DNA of 64,000 nt from Xylocopa sonorina (lineage: Eukaryota; Arthropoda; Insecta; Hymenoptera; Apidae). The DNA lies in assembly GCF_050948175.1 (NCBI RefSeq), contig NC_135200.1:9105001-9169000 (forward strand), read 5' to 3'. The notes under the pieces were generated by a model. That model was given only the letters and a program-made list of their open reading frames with translations. It was not told where the DNA came from and did no database searches. The stretch's first letter is position 1, and each line of letters begins with the position of its first letter. The position numbers and the translations under genes are program-made. Shown piece after piece: positions 11,934 through 25,500 of the stretch.

Positions 11934-14900
11934 TTACAGTATATCACGATGCCATACCCATGTTTTTTTCGTGTGGTCAAACCTATGCGCTAGCCATTGC
12001 TGTTCCAACAATTGGTATCTATCTTGATTTAGGTACAGAGGTTTTCCGCGTCTGTAAAAATATATCAGAATGTGTTGAATATGTATAATTAACTTTCTTG
12101 CTTAAAAATAAATATTCTTGACGTAAAGTAAAACAGATTTCTTACTTCAGATCTCTATCTTCTTCTTCAAAGTCGTCAAGATATAAGGAACCCCATAAAC
12201 AGACTCGTTGACCCCGAATTACAACGATATAAGTTGATGTTACCACTAGATATATACCAGTTCCGCCACCACAATCGATCGAATGCTATGAGAACATAAA
12301 ATACATAATTAGATTTCCATAACTCCAAACTATTAATGGAATCGTATGCACAAAGGGTAGTATGTGCCAAAATTTCTTACTTGAACAACTTCACATACAT
12401 TCCATTGCTTGCGGGTTTGTTTCAGACAAACAATGGCACCGCAAAGTAGACAGATACTGATCTCTTGTGGAATCGAGTGACCTTGACGGCACTGTCGTCC
12501 ATGATAATACTGAAAAGAACATCAACAAATTATTTATTATTATTTCACTCTCTCCAAACAGAAGAAATGCTAGCATTACTTTTTGAACGAGGAATAGAAA
12601 ATAATATACATTAATTCTATATCCGTACCGTGAAAATCTTCTCATATTCTCTTGGAAGACTAAGTAACTTCGGTACTTGCCACGATATGTGTTGTTCCAT
12701 GATTAAATACCTGCCTGCTTCGCTCTGACTTACAAAACCGAGAAACTGATCGCACCACATACGAGGCATCGACATGCTGGTTTCGTTGTCTTGCCAGTTC
12801 AATGCTATCGCTGAATTGAACTTATTCCAATCTTTTCCCTCTGTAACTAACTCTAAGTAACGAACTAATCTCGCAAATTCTGCCTCCGATGCCCTAATTA
12901 TGGGTAATGGTTCCTCGTATAAGTGATAACGAAGCAATGCAGCCACTCGTAAAAATGGTAAGCACATAGATTGTATCTGAAACAGTATAGATTAAATGTA
13001 CGTGACAAATATGTTAGAAACGAGACAAAGATAAATATTAAGTTACTAATCCTTTTTCTAAGCCCCGTCTAAGGAGATAAATTATATTAAATATGTTATA
13101 GCGTTATAGCCTTTTTACACCTACCTGTTGCTCGATACTGTGCATCTTGTCTCGCGCATATGGTGTACACGACGAAGTGGACGCATCGTACAAAACGTAA
13201 CCTATGTGGTAGAGTGGGCTGTTATTAAAATATTCGATGATTCTGCATAGTATAGTCTCTGAACACATAGAACCACGCTCGACGCATTCTCTCCTTAAAA
13301 ATGAATTCCTTTCCGTCTCGGTGAATGTGCAGCTTATTTGTACTATGACTTGATAGTACAACAAGTTGTAGATTACTTTTACTACGCTAGAGAAGTACGC
13401 TATAAAAGATAATCAGTTGTTCGATGTATGTTAAAGTTTGCAAAATTATATTTAACACTTTTCGCAAATAAATCTGTACACTTACTGTGATCCAAATGCA
13501 AAGGAAGCAACAATATAAATTGTATAAGAAGAGCAGTAGGATCTCTAAGGAGTAAGGGAACTTCTCTTTCGTCTGGTGTTAGAGCAAATGTAGTCGCAGA
13601 TTCTGATGGTAACCCGGACAGTTGTTGCCATGTATGTTGCACCGGCCCAAACATACACTGGCGTGCATTCTTTGCCAGGACGTCAAGAAGTGCAACTTGA
13701 AAAACAATATATTATTAGATTTAAATATTCCATCGTTATTATCATCAACGAATCACATCGATTTTCGTAGGACACCAATTGGTGTATCCGGTCGTTAAAG
13801 AAGTTAATAAGGCTGGGGATCATACGTGCGTTGGAAAAACGGAGGTTGCAACATATGTTGTAATGTGCTATCGTGATGTATATATATAGACGAATAGTCA
13901 CATGAATTACGTCCATTTTTTCAACATTTGTGTAACCTAGATCTAATAAGATAATATAAATAAATTTACCAGTGCAATCGCGTTTTGGCCTTAAAGGTAT
14001 TGTAGTGGGTGGTGGAATACACAAGGATCCACCACGTTGGACGAGTTCAATTTCGAAATTGGTTCGAGCTATAGAAGTAATATAGACGAACAAACATTTG
14101 TAACTGTTTTGCTGTTGACACTTAAAGTGTGTACACCTCGTCATCACCTGTACAGCTTTACGCATTGCTTCGGATAAAAATGTTCGCCTCTGTAACAAAT
14201 GTTATCATAAGAGAAAGTTATTTGAACGTTATCCAAGTGATGAACAAGGTACGAGAAGCTTACCGTTGATGGATTTCGTCGATGAATTTCTTTCAAAAGA
14301 TTATCTATCTCCGGGATTATCGTAGCAAGAGGAGCATAAGGAGATCGTACGATTGTACCACGTTTTCCCAATTGCGGAGAAAGCGGAAGGAAACAATTAG
14401 CTAACTGCCGGCAAAGCGGACATAGATATTCACCGCTGTCCACAGCAAGGGAAAGTTCTCTTTGTTGGTGACCAAGAGATTTTACATATGGCAACAAACA
14501 GTTCAAATGTAAATGGTGTCCACACGTTTGTACGTACACTCCACCCTCCCAACCTAGATTAACGGATAACAGCAACGAAATCTATAAAACATCAATAAAA
14601 ATGTATGTAGATCATTTGATTATTTTAAACGAATATATAATTTTATCGTTAAAGTTTAAATATATTTACCGTATCGAAGTGACGATTCATTGCATTCATT
14701 CTACGATCAAAATAGGCACCGCGTGTATCACTCTTTGGTATAGGCGGATCTTCATCAGATGTAGGTAAAACCAATCTATCTGGTTGTTGCCGTTCATGGC
14801 CAATAACACTTGTTCCCTAAAGAGTTAAAAAATTTTATTGTACAAAAGTATTATATAGATATTTCAAAAATACAAGTAAAGTTATTTACTTACTTGAACT

Positions 14901-16439
14901 AATACAACAAGACCCATAGGATTATCTTCAGTACTAGGACTACTTAGATTGCAAATAACGCAATCGTATTCCTTTTTACTAGTCAATTTGCTTTCGCATT
15001 CCTCTTTTTGATCCCAATTCATACCAGATACTCCTGCTTCATCTAGACAAAAGTTTATTGTAAGTTTACGATTTTAAGATCCGTATATCACAACTTTTTA
15101 CCTGTTTCCATTGCTTTCTCCATAAATTGCTTTCGTTTATTGGCAAACTCAGCCATTAATTTTTGCTGTCTTTCCTTCGCTCGTCTTCGTCTCTCTTCTC
15201 TTTCGCGATCTTCTTTCTCTCGTTGTTTATCTTCACTTTCCTGCATACTTGGCCACAATTTGTTCCTAGCTTCATTTATGGCTTCTTTGCACATTGGATC
15301 TAAATTTCCTATCTTATTAAGTAACTGCGCAACAAAAAACGGGCCATCACCGATTCGCGATTCCGTCGGTCCTATACTCGAACTACTGCTAGCTTCGTTG
15401 TCCGACATTCCATTTTGCTCGGGATTATAACTATCGGGGACACCCGATAATTGTGAGTGTAATTTTAACAATAACGTAATTATGCTCTCGTCAACTTTTA
15501 CTGTTTGCGATTTTAATGAACCGCCCTAAATGATAAAGAATTTGTAAAGAAAAGCTATCACAAGTACATGCGATACGATATCAATAACATATAAATCATT
15601 ACCTGAGCTTCTCTTCTTTTGTAATGTTTATGAGAACTTGACGTAGATGGAACAATTTCTGTGGTTGTTATTCTAGAATTACTTAATCTCGAATACACCA
15701 TCGGAGCAGCAACTATTTCATTGCCGGCCATAACAGCGGGCCGTTGAGGGGCAGGTGGTAATGCAGGTTGACCACCAATGTCTACACATAGTTGATAATG
15801 TTTAAACAAAGCAATAAATTATCTTTTTCCCTATGTGTGCAGTACTAATGCTGATTAACACAAGATGAAAAGTATATTATAGTTTAAATTATGAGAGGAA
15901 AAATCATGAGAGTCTGTTTTTAATGAAACTTTACTTCTTGTTTTGCGGAAGCATCAAGGGCTGACTGTCATAAGATTTTTCCTCTAATCTTTCACTTTTA
16001 ATTTTACTATAAATTTTTACTAATAACATTCAGTGCTTTCATCCTTGAAAAAGAAAATGTGTTAATGTTGGATCTTAATTATGAAGGATATAATATACAT
16101 TGTGTAACAGTACAAAGTGCACAATAACAAGGAGTATGGTTAAGGTGAATAAACTAAGTAACATACTATTTGGTAAAGGAGGTGATTCAAAGGCAAGGGC
16201 CATGGATTCTTCGGTGAGTGCTCTCAAAGATCTTGGTAGAGATATTAAACCACCGTCACTATTAGCTTCTGATATGGTAACAAATCCATCTTCAGGTACA
16301 AAAGTTATTTGAAATTGGTCTATAAAATAGTAAAGAAAAAAAAGTAAAACATTATTATTGTATGATATGATATAGTATTCTGATCAACACCGAAACATCC
16401 ATCTTACAATTAAAAATGCTTTGGTCATTTTATATATAA

Positions 16440-16505
<66 letters not shown>

Positions 16506-19500
16506 TATATATATTCTATATTATAGCTGATAAGAAAACGTATTAAAACGCATTAAAATTCGTATATACATATAAAGGATTATTTTTTACATATACATAT
16601 ACAGAAGTTACAAAAAAACAACAATAATTAAATTTATTTATATATAATGCAAACATTTATATTTCAAAGTATACGACATACTAACTGATACCCTCACTTT
16701 AAGTGACATGTTTTATACAAAGATTATGTTAATGATACAAATGCTAATAAAAAAATAAAACTTACCATTTGCTTGTGGCAAAGCAGCCAGAGGTGCATTC
16801 ATAGCAATCTGTAACCCAGTTTCATTACTAGTTGTATCTAAAGATGGAAGAGCTAATACTTCTAAGGAACCCTCGTCTGTTGCATCATTTATCATATGTG
16901 CAGTTCCAACTTCAGTTACTTCACCTTGAATTTCCCACTCAAATTCGCCTAAAGAAAGATGGAGAGAGAAGAACAGAAACAGAAAGAAAGATTTCTGGTA
17001 ATTATCATAACATACAACAGAGAGTAATATTATACAGTGTGTACGAAAATTTTACTCACTATCTGAGCTACTTGACTCTGATTCTTGAACCAAAATAACT
17101 TGAGGTATGACTGTCCTCAGATTTTCAGACAAATTATCAGTTATATACCAACCAGCTAGGTCCATATCTTTTATTATACGAGACGGCTCTTCGCTAGTAT
17201 ATTGGCATAAAGGATTCATCTGATGGTAGAAAAAATGATTGAAATCAATAGATTCAATGAAATGTTAACAGTTATGTTACAATTCTGTAATTCCTTTATA
17301 TAATCGCTTACAGATTTGTCAGGTATTTCTGCAGTTATTACTGCCATTTCTAGTAAGTAAATAGTCAGTGCCATTATACGTTCTGATATGTTATGTCCAT
17401 ATACAGCCTTGTATAAAATTATCAAAATCATGGCATGAAAAACTCTAGATCGTAATACAATTCGTGGATCATCGTACGCGGGTGAAACAGGAGCAGGATG
17501 CCTGAATGGTGGCCATGGAATTGCACTGCTTTTCAATTTTCCTGACTGCTTTACACTGAAATAATTACAAAAATATTTAATGATGAGTAGAAGAGTCTTT
17601 AGGTTTTAAAATCACATTCTTTGAATAAACTTTACTCACTATTCTGTAAAACGATCCATTGCCATCTGAAAATCTCCCTTTTGTGCTGCTCTTAGTAAAA
17701 CATGCAAGGGATCAAATAACTCTTCCCACACCAAACGTGGTTTTGGACCATACATTCCCTGTTGCATGTACCCGCTAGCTTCAAGATTTGGTGCCCTATA
17801 TACAGCTACCTGGGAATCATATTTTTATTACTTGCATAATTATCTAAACAGATTTTTATATCTCTTAAAGATGTAAAACATACATCAGCTAATACAGATT
17901 CAAAATCTCTATTCTGGGTACTACCACAACGTTCTGGCATTAGTTCCATTAACTGACTATGAGTTTTATCACCCATAGATAATAAAGTAACCATTTCTAA
18001 GCGGGACATTTCAGGATCAGATAAACCTGAAATCATATTTGTTATATTCATATATTTTTATTGATCGAATAAAATAATACAATGATTGTATATTAAGAAA
18101 ATGATATGGAAAGCTCACCTAAATTTGTCCGAACATTAACTAATATAGACAGAAATGTTAAAAAACTTTCTAACATTGGTGTATCATGATCTCTGTTCAT
18201 ATATTCATTTTGAGATGGTCTGTACAAACAAAGGCTTATCTCTTGTTTTATGTGGAACCTGGTTAAACAGAATTGTTATTAATTATGATATTAATTTAAA
18301 AACAATTTTATTTAAATGAATGTTTAACGAAATTACTTTTTAATGACTGTTTTTAGAAATACATCTGGTTGTAGTTTTGTTGCACAAACTTGTAGTAAAT
18401 AGAGATCTGCATCTACCATCGAATTGCAAAAGTTGCATTGTATGTACGTCATTATTTGACCTTTTATTTGAAGGCCATTGCGCACCCATAATCCGTTTAA
18501 AATTTCGTAAAAGGCAACCTAAAGAAAGATTTATTATTTTATCTTGTTCCTTTGATAATTCTTAACATTAAATAGTATAAAGATTAAACAGGGATACAGA
18601 TAATTGTTGCAATACATCATTTCCTTTCGTATCCGAATGAATTATGTATGCATCGTGCGTAAAAAACGTAACGGTACACGAACAGTTTCATCTTTTGTGG
18701 ATTTTATTTCATTTTAAGCATATTCATAGAAACCATTATAATGTGAACAATGCTGCGACGATCTATATGAATAATTACTTATAAACATATAAAACAAACA
18801 GTTTCAGAACATTTATATAAGGTAGTTGATCGTTCAATTACATTATGTAAGATAAAGAGAAATAAGTTTCAAAATATGCTTGGATACCTATAGAATGTTA
18901 GTTATTTACAACAAATTGATACGAAATTTCACATTTTTATAAAAGTGTGGTCTTCATTTTTGTATACATCATGTATGTAAGAAAGAAAGGAAGAAAGTAT
19001 GAAACATTTAAAATCTAAATGTGTACAAAGAGTCCGTTCCCCATAGAATAAGTGATTCGTAGAGACATGGTATGCCCCCACTTAGTTGACCAATCCCATC
19101 ACTGGAAAGCACACCAAAGGCCGAGTGTCAGTTCGTAACAAGCCAACGATCAATGTGCAAGGGAGAAGACATTCTTGTACGGTTTCAGAGAAGCCGACTA
19201 CGGCTTTTCTTTGTGTGACTAATCCCTTAAACATTTCTGGAAAATATTCACTACACTTTCCCACGTAAATTGATCGTAACTTGAAAAAAAATCGTGACTC
19301 ATGAAGGAAACAATCCGATAATCGCTGCGAAGAGAAAGACGGATAAGTTTGGTTCAGTGTTACATTCGCCAGCTTCCCCATTTAATTTCCGATTCAAATT
19401 TGTTTCCATTCAGCTCGGCAAAATGGCTACGATTACCTCGAAAATGATTTTAATTTGCTTGTTACTTAGTTTAGGAAAATTTACGAACAGTGTTAAGTTT

Positions 19501-22500
19501 GGTTATGTTGATGTAGTGGACTTAATAAAATTCGGCCACGAAGTAATGACCAACGTTTTGGAATCATGGGAATTGGTAAACCCTAGGGATCCTGAATTTG
19601 AAAATAGTTTGCCATTCATACACAGAATGGAACGGGAGCTGAAAACGCATATATCGAGAGTATCGCACAAAATTGACAGATTCCAAGAACAGATGGACGT
19701 ACGATTGGACACTATCGTGGCTAAACTGTTAACCGAAATTCCGTTACAAGAGAGATTGGATCAGAAGTTACGTATGATTGATCAATCTGTTGGACAGATC
19801 AATGACCTGTATAACATTTTCGAGCTGTACTCCATGGCACCTGACAAATATGCAAAATTCACGCTGGAAGATTTCGCGAGAACGTGCGTCTCCTCGAGAT
19901 CCGGGGCTCTTCCTGACCTTTTAAAACGCATTCATCGGTTGTTTGTACCTTCACCCGACGAAATCCTTAGCAGAAGCGTTATCATATTATTGGCCAATCA
20001 AATGGCAGTAAGTAATAGCATTTTTTTAGCATATTTTCAATGAGAGAATTAATTTGGATAATGTCTTAATTGGTAATTGAATATATTCTCTAATTTTGCG
20101 AAATTGTTTTTTTTTTCATTGGTTAAGAATGCCTTATTTTTGGGATATCAATATTCAGTAATACGCTGTTGAAGTTTAGTCTATCATGATTGAGTTCGAA
20201 GGGGTACCTACATGCGGGAGAATATTACAGCGATCAAGTGACATCCGACAATTGGACCTATTCACGTTACAAGCTCGATAAGGACGTAGTCGGAACGCTG
20301 TAGTAATGATAAATTCCTTATCGTACAAATTTCATTACCCTCATTTTATGCTTAAATATCGCGATTATCTAAAATGTCTTTGATATTGATATTTAACTTC
20401 ACATTAATTTTTACAAAAAACGAAAGCAAGAAATGCAATGAATGTAAATGAATTTCACACTATTCATCTTGTACTCGTTCGTATGCACAATTTCTTTCGA
20501 AAGAAAAATGAACGATAATAGATAATTGAAAAAAAAATATGGTCTGTTTGACAGTTTGTTTGTCAAACACTTACGTAAACTACATTTCCTGTCTTGTTTC
20601 TCACGCGAACTAATTATCAAAGAATCGTAATGAGATCGCTACGAGATTTTCAGCCGAGTTCACAAATTCTACAATATGTATCTTGTCCAGAGCAAGGTAC
20701 GTTCTATTGAATGAAAGGATGGCCTTGTCATTTCTTTCGAATCAATTTTTGGATGTTACTGATACGAAACAAAAGAAGCAAGTGCAATGTTTTTTTTGTG
20801 ACAATGAACCTTTTGTGTGTGTATGTGTAAACGGTTCAACGAAGAATGGCGAAGACAGCAAGAGAGAGAAGAGGAGCATGCGCAGAGATACATACCTAAC
20901 ACCACCAAAGCTCGAATGATCGTAAGTCGAAAGGAGGAGGGAACACGGAGTCAAATGACGGAACAATAATGCGAAATTTTCAGTAGAGCCGGAGCGTACG
21001 GAGAATAGTCCTCGTTCTTGCCGCTTTCTTTCACTGCATTAAAGCCAGGGCTATCGCCTATTCATCAACTAAAAAGGAAGTAACGATCGAGCAAATGTTA
21101 ACGCAACAGTGTGTATAGTGAAACTTAAAAAACAGTTCAGAATCGACCGGCAGGGTAATTGAAATATTACGGAACACAATGTAAGAAAATTATTGTCGCA
21201 ACAGTCTCTTGGGTTTCAATTTTCGCATACTACAACTCGATACGCTTCGATTGATCATGATATCATTTCACGACCTATATAACTTCGAAACGCTACTTTC
21301 CACTCGTTAACACTCGGTGCAATTTGGAAAGACAAGCTAAAGATCGGGCTGAAATTTGTCTCGAATGGATTATGGTGCATTATCATCAAATTGGTGACGT
21401 GTGTTATACATTTTATGAAAGGGAAACTGAGATTTCGTTCACAAGATATTGTGGCGAAGTAACAGTACCCACCTCGAAGTTTCTCACATCGTTCCATCGT
21501 TTCCTCTCGAATGCTTACGCACACGCAATTTCCATTGAGTGTAAATAGAAATGCTTAACACGTTTGGGAAAAGGTGAATACACTTTAAAGTCGTTATCTG
21601 ATATTTAAAATTTGTACGTATAAATAATATTCGTTACGTGGATACTGATCGAAGTATTTTCAAGAACTGTTTAGAAGAGCAACGTAACGATGTGAAAAAC
21701 CAACATCGAAATAATAAGGATCAAGGTTTAAAGCATCAATCGTGATTAAAACCGTTCAAACAGCCGGAAGTAGTAATAATTACACGCGGATGTGACCGAT
21801 GCTTAAATTAAACGTGATTCGTCGAGAGGTAAAAGGTATCGTCGATTGAGAATGAATCTCCGAAATTTCGATTGCAACGGCCACAATAGAAATTAGATGT
21901 TCGTAATCTTTCCACGAAGCAAATGCTACAATATCATTTCATTAAACTACTGACGTACATACCTAGTTTTTAACATGATCAACACGTTCGACCCTACTAT
22001 CATGTATGTTTCACGTATTAGTAAGTCTATCGTACAAATACACGAGCACTACGAAACGAAGTCACAAATAGGCGAACATTTTATTGCCGGAGGATTTAAG
22101 ATCCCTGTAGAAGCTGCGAATGGAATTTTGACAATATCTTACTAAGCGAATTTTACGATAACGCCGGTGATGCGTTCCGTGCCGTCGTAAAACCATTTTT
22201 CTGTAAAACTAAAAACTTAACAGGTGGACTACTAAAGTACAACATTCACATAACGACTTACAAAATGAATTTATAGAAGGTAACGGATAAATGTTTGTTT
22301 CTCTTTGCGTACAATTTGTATGAACAGTGAATCAAGGATATCTTTTCTATTGATATTATGGATCATCGGTTATACAAACGGCACGGAATGCGACAACAGT
22401 TGAACTAGATAATCGACCGTTGAAACGATTACGTACAAAATTATTTTCATTCGTAAGCTCATTCGTGACTTGAACACATCTCATTTATCGTACGGTCGTT

Positions 22501-25500
22501 AATTGAAACCAGAGAGACAGAGAAGAAAAAAGAAATAAATAAGTATTTTACGTAGAACGAATTTCAATCCTACGCATCTTCGCGCAGGTACTATAGCACT
22601 ATAGTGGATCACCTTTAAACACCTTGTACGCCTATTCACCCATATATGATTAAAGATAAATCCAGTTACCAATCAAGAACCGACTGAAAAGAGCATACAA
22701 AGATGAGAAGACTCAACATCTTTACGTGCCTGCTGTTCCTCGCCGTAACACTAGAGGCAACAGACATAAAGTATGACACCACGGTGATTGATGAAATGCG
22801 AAATAAACTGCTACGATTGGAAAGAAGATTAGAAAAGGATTTGTCCAATTTACGGCTACGAGTGATTGTGGACGACGATACACTTACTTATCTATGGCTC
22901 ATAAAACAGTTCAAGATATTCGGCGATGAACTGGACGAGAAGGTCCCGAACGATGGCCGCGAATACTTAAACGCGTTAAATCCCATATGGTTATGGGCTC
23001 GGACGGATAACGAGCTAAAGAGCATCGACGGTCTGTATGCCATTTTCCGAGTGATGCAAAAAGAGATCAACATGGAAAATTTTAATATAACGAAGCTAGT
23101 CAATTTCTTGGATACCATTTTGCACGTCCCGAATGCATCGATCGTGCGCACCCTTGACCGAATCGGGGACATAATAGTTAACGAGAAACTGTTCATAGTG
23201 GCTAATCAGGTACAATATTAATTGAAGAACTTGCGACTCGGTGATCATCAAAATAGCGAATGTTCTTCTTTGATAATGAACAATTCAGAGATTTGGAAGT
23301 ATAGGTATCGTACGTATGAGCAGATTTCATGTATTTTCTTTCCTTTGTGTTTCTTGTAGGAAGCATCCTCGCAAATCTGTAATGACAATCAGTCGCTTCA
23401 GCAGTTGCTTTACAATCTGTACACCACGATAACATTAACGGAAATTAAGGGTTACAGTATGATTCAATTCTCTTACAAGTTACTCCGGCTCTATAATCCA
23501 GGTATAATGCAACGATTACCGTTCGTAAATTAGCTTTTGTTCCATACTCTTGAATTCTTATCCTTAAATTCTTCTGATTTGGGGGGGAAGGAAGCGATAT
23601 TTGAGTAATCCACTTTCTGATTTTAATCAACTTGCTGCAGATGCTAATTTCACGGAAGAAATGAATCTGGTAAAGCAACAATACGAGAAAAGAACTACAG
23701 AGACTCTCCGAGCAGTGAAAACGGCCATGGCGTTTGCCCCACGGCAAATTTGGAAATGTGACGCGAGAATAAATAAATTAGGTTTGGTTTTTTTACACTC
23801 TAATTCTATCCAGGCGCGACGAACACTAATACGTCTCACGACCATTACAGATGAAACATATACTACGTTGACTCAATTGTTCCAAGGATACATCGTAAAC
23901 GAAGTGGACCTGAATAACGAAGTATCCTGTAAAGAGAACTGCGCTTATTACGAATATTCGAAAGTTCGCGGGTGTTATAAAAATCAATATTGCTCCAAAC
24001 AGCGGAAATGTAACGGTAGAATATTGAATTGCGAATATGTCGATTCCGACATGTGGGTTTGTCCTTCGGTAAATTGAAACTTTTTTCCCAGCCTTGAAGC
24101 GATACGTTAAAAACTTATATACAACATGTTCATCAATTATTTCAGTCTGAGAACAGTGATCGAAGGTACGAGTACATAGAATACGAGAATGGTCAGGTGT
24201 TTGGGCAAAAAGGATCTTGCAAGAATGGCAAGACTAAAGTCGATAGTTGGTGGCGTTGGCTGTTCTGGCATTGTAGCTATTGTTTCTGCTATTGTGATGA
24301 TAATAACATAAACTCTGATCGATACTTTAGCTTGCGAAAAGTCGTATCCGATGTCGCCAATAATAAGTAAGTTGTTTGTTTTGATAAATTTTTTTGTTGA
24401 AATTGTTAATGATCGAATACTCATTATTTGCTGCAGGGTTGTGACGGGTGTGCGGTTCAAGAAAGTGAATAAAGTAATACATATACAAATACAGGAAGGT
24501 GAATTGATGCCGCGTGGAAACATCAATAGAACTAGCGTGCAATGGAAACCGATAGAAGCTTTCAACATATTAGATAAAAACGTTACGGCCGATGTCGATT
24601 ATCATACCCTGTACTGGGAAAAAAGAGGCATAGATTTAGATGACATAACCCTTGATAAAAATTACCTTCTCACAGGTATATCTATGCAACGACTACACTC
24701 TTGTTTCTTTTCCAGATATTATGCTTACAACTATTATTTTTCAGGGCTTAAATTTCGAATGGTTGGAACACGGCTGAACTTAGAAGTAAGAATGACAAGT
24801 TTCAACTTTACTACTGGAAAATTAATAAAGCCATTGGAAAGAAGTTTCTGGACTAGTCACGACCAAACCGCTAGGTAAAACGTATTTCATATGTTGCGAA
24901 TACTCTGATATATTTATCGTATCACTTTATACTTTTATCAATGTTTGTTGACAGAGAAGAATTGGCATTACCGCGCCCTGATATACCAACACGATCACCA
25001 CTTCTGTCACTACCGGATTCGGTCTCCGAACAATATCTGAATTTTGCACCAAGCGATCGTAAAAGCGATGCTGCACAAAACACAATACCGTTCATCGACA
25101 TTCAACCAATAGAGCCAAATCCACCAGTACCAATCGCGGGTGCTGGTGTTTATCATAAAGGCAGAACAGGATCGGGTGGATATGTTGCATTGAGATTAAT
25201 CACGTACGATTTTAGTCAACATCTACAGGTTGATTTATCACCTACCGTAGAAACAGTTATTGATGATCTAACTGAGATAGAAATAGTATGAACGTATTTG
25301 TTCACACCTATTGCTATTAACATATAGTTCGTAAATATTGTTCTTTTGCGTCTTATTTCTACTTTCATACTTATTTCAGTGATTTACGTTTAAGTGTATA
25401 ATACATAATTATACTAATAATTGACTAATAATTTCTGTTATTTTAAAAAATGCCTCATTAAATAATTATTGTTTGTGCCATTTTAGCATTTATGCATATC

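Noticed and set aside
15140..15430. Plus-strand frame opposite UBR3 exon 19
   Set aside because: It mirrors the charged-helix and acidic region of UBR3; its Ser/Leu-rich reading is a shadow.
19294..19422. Longer N-terminal extension of the first nested exon
   Set aside because: The upstream start is GTG; the ATG at 19423 is directly followed by a normal signal peptide and preceded by an acceptor-like site.
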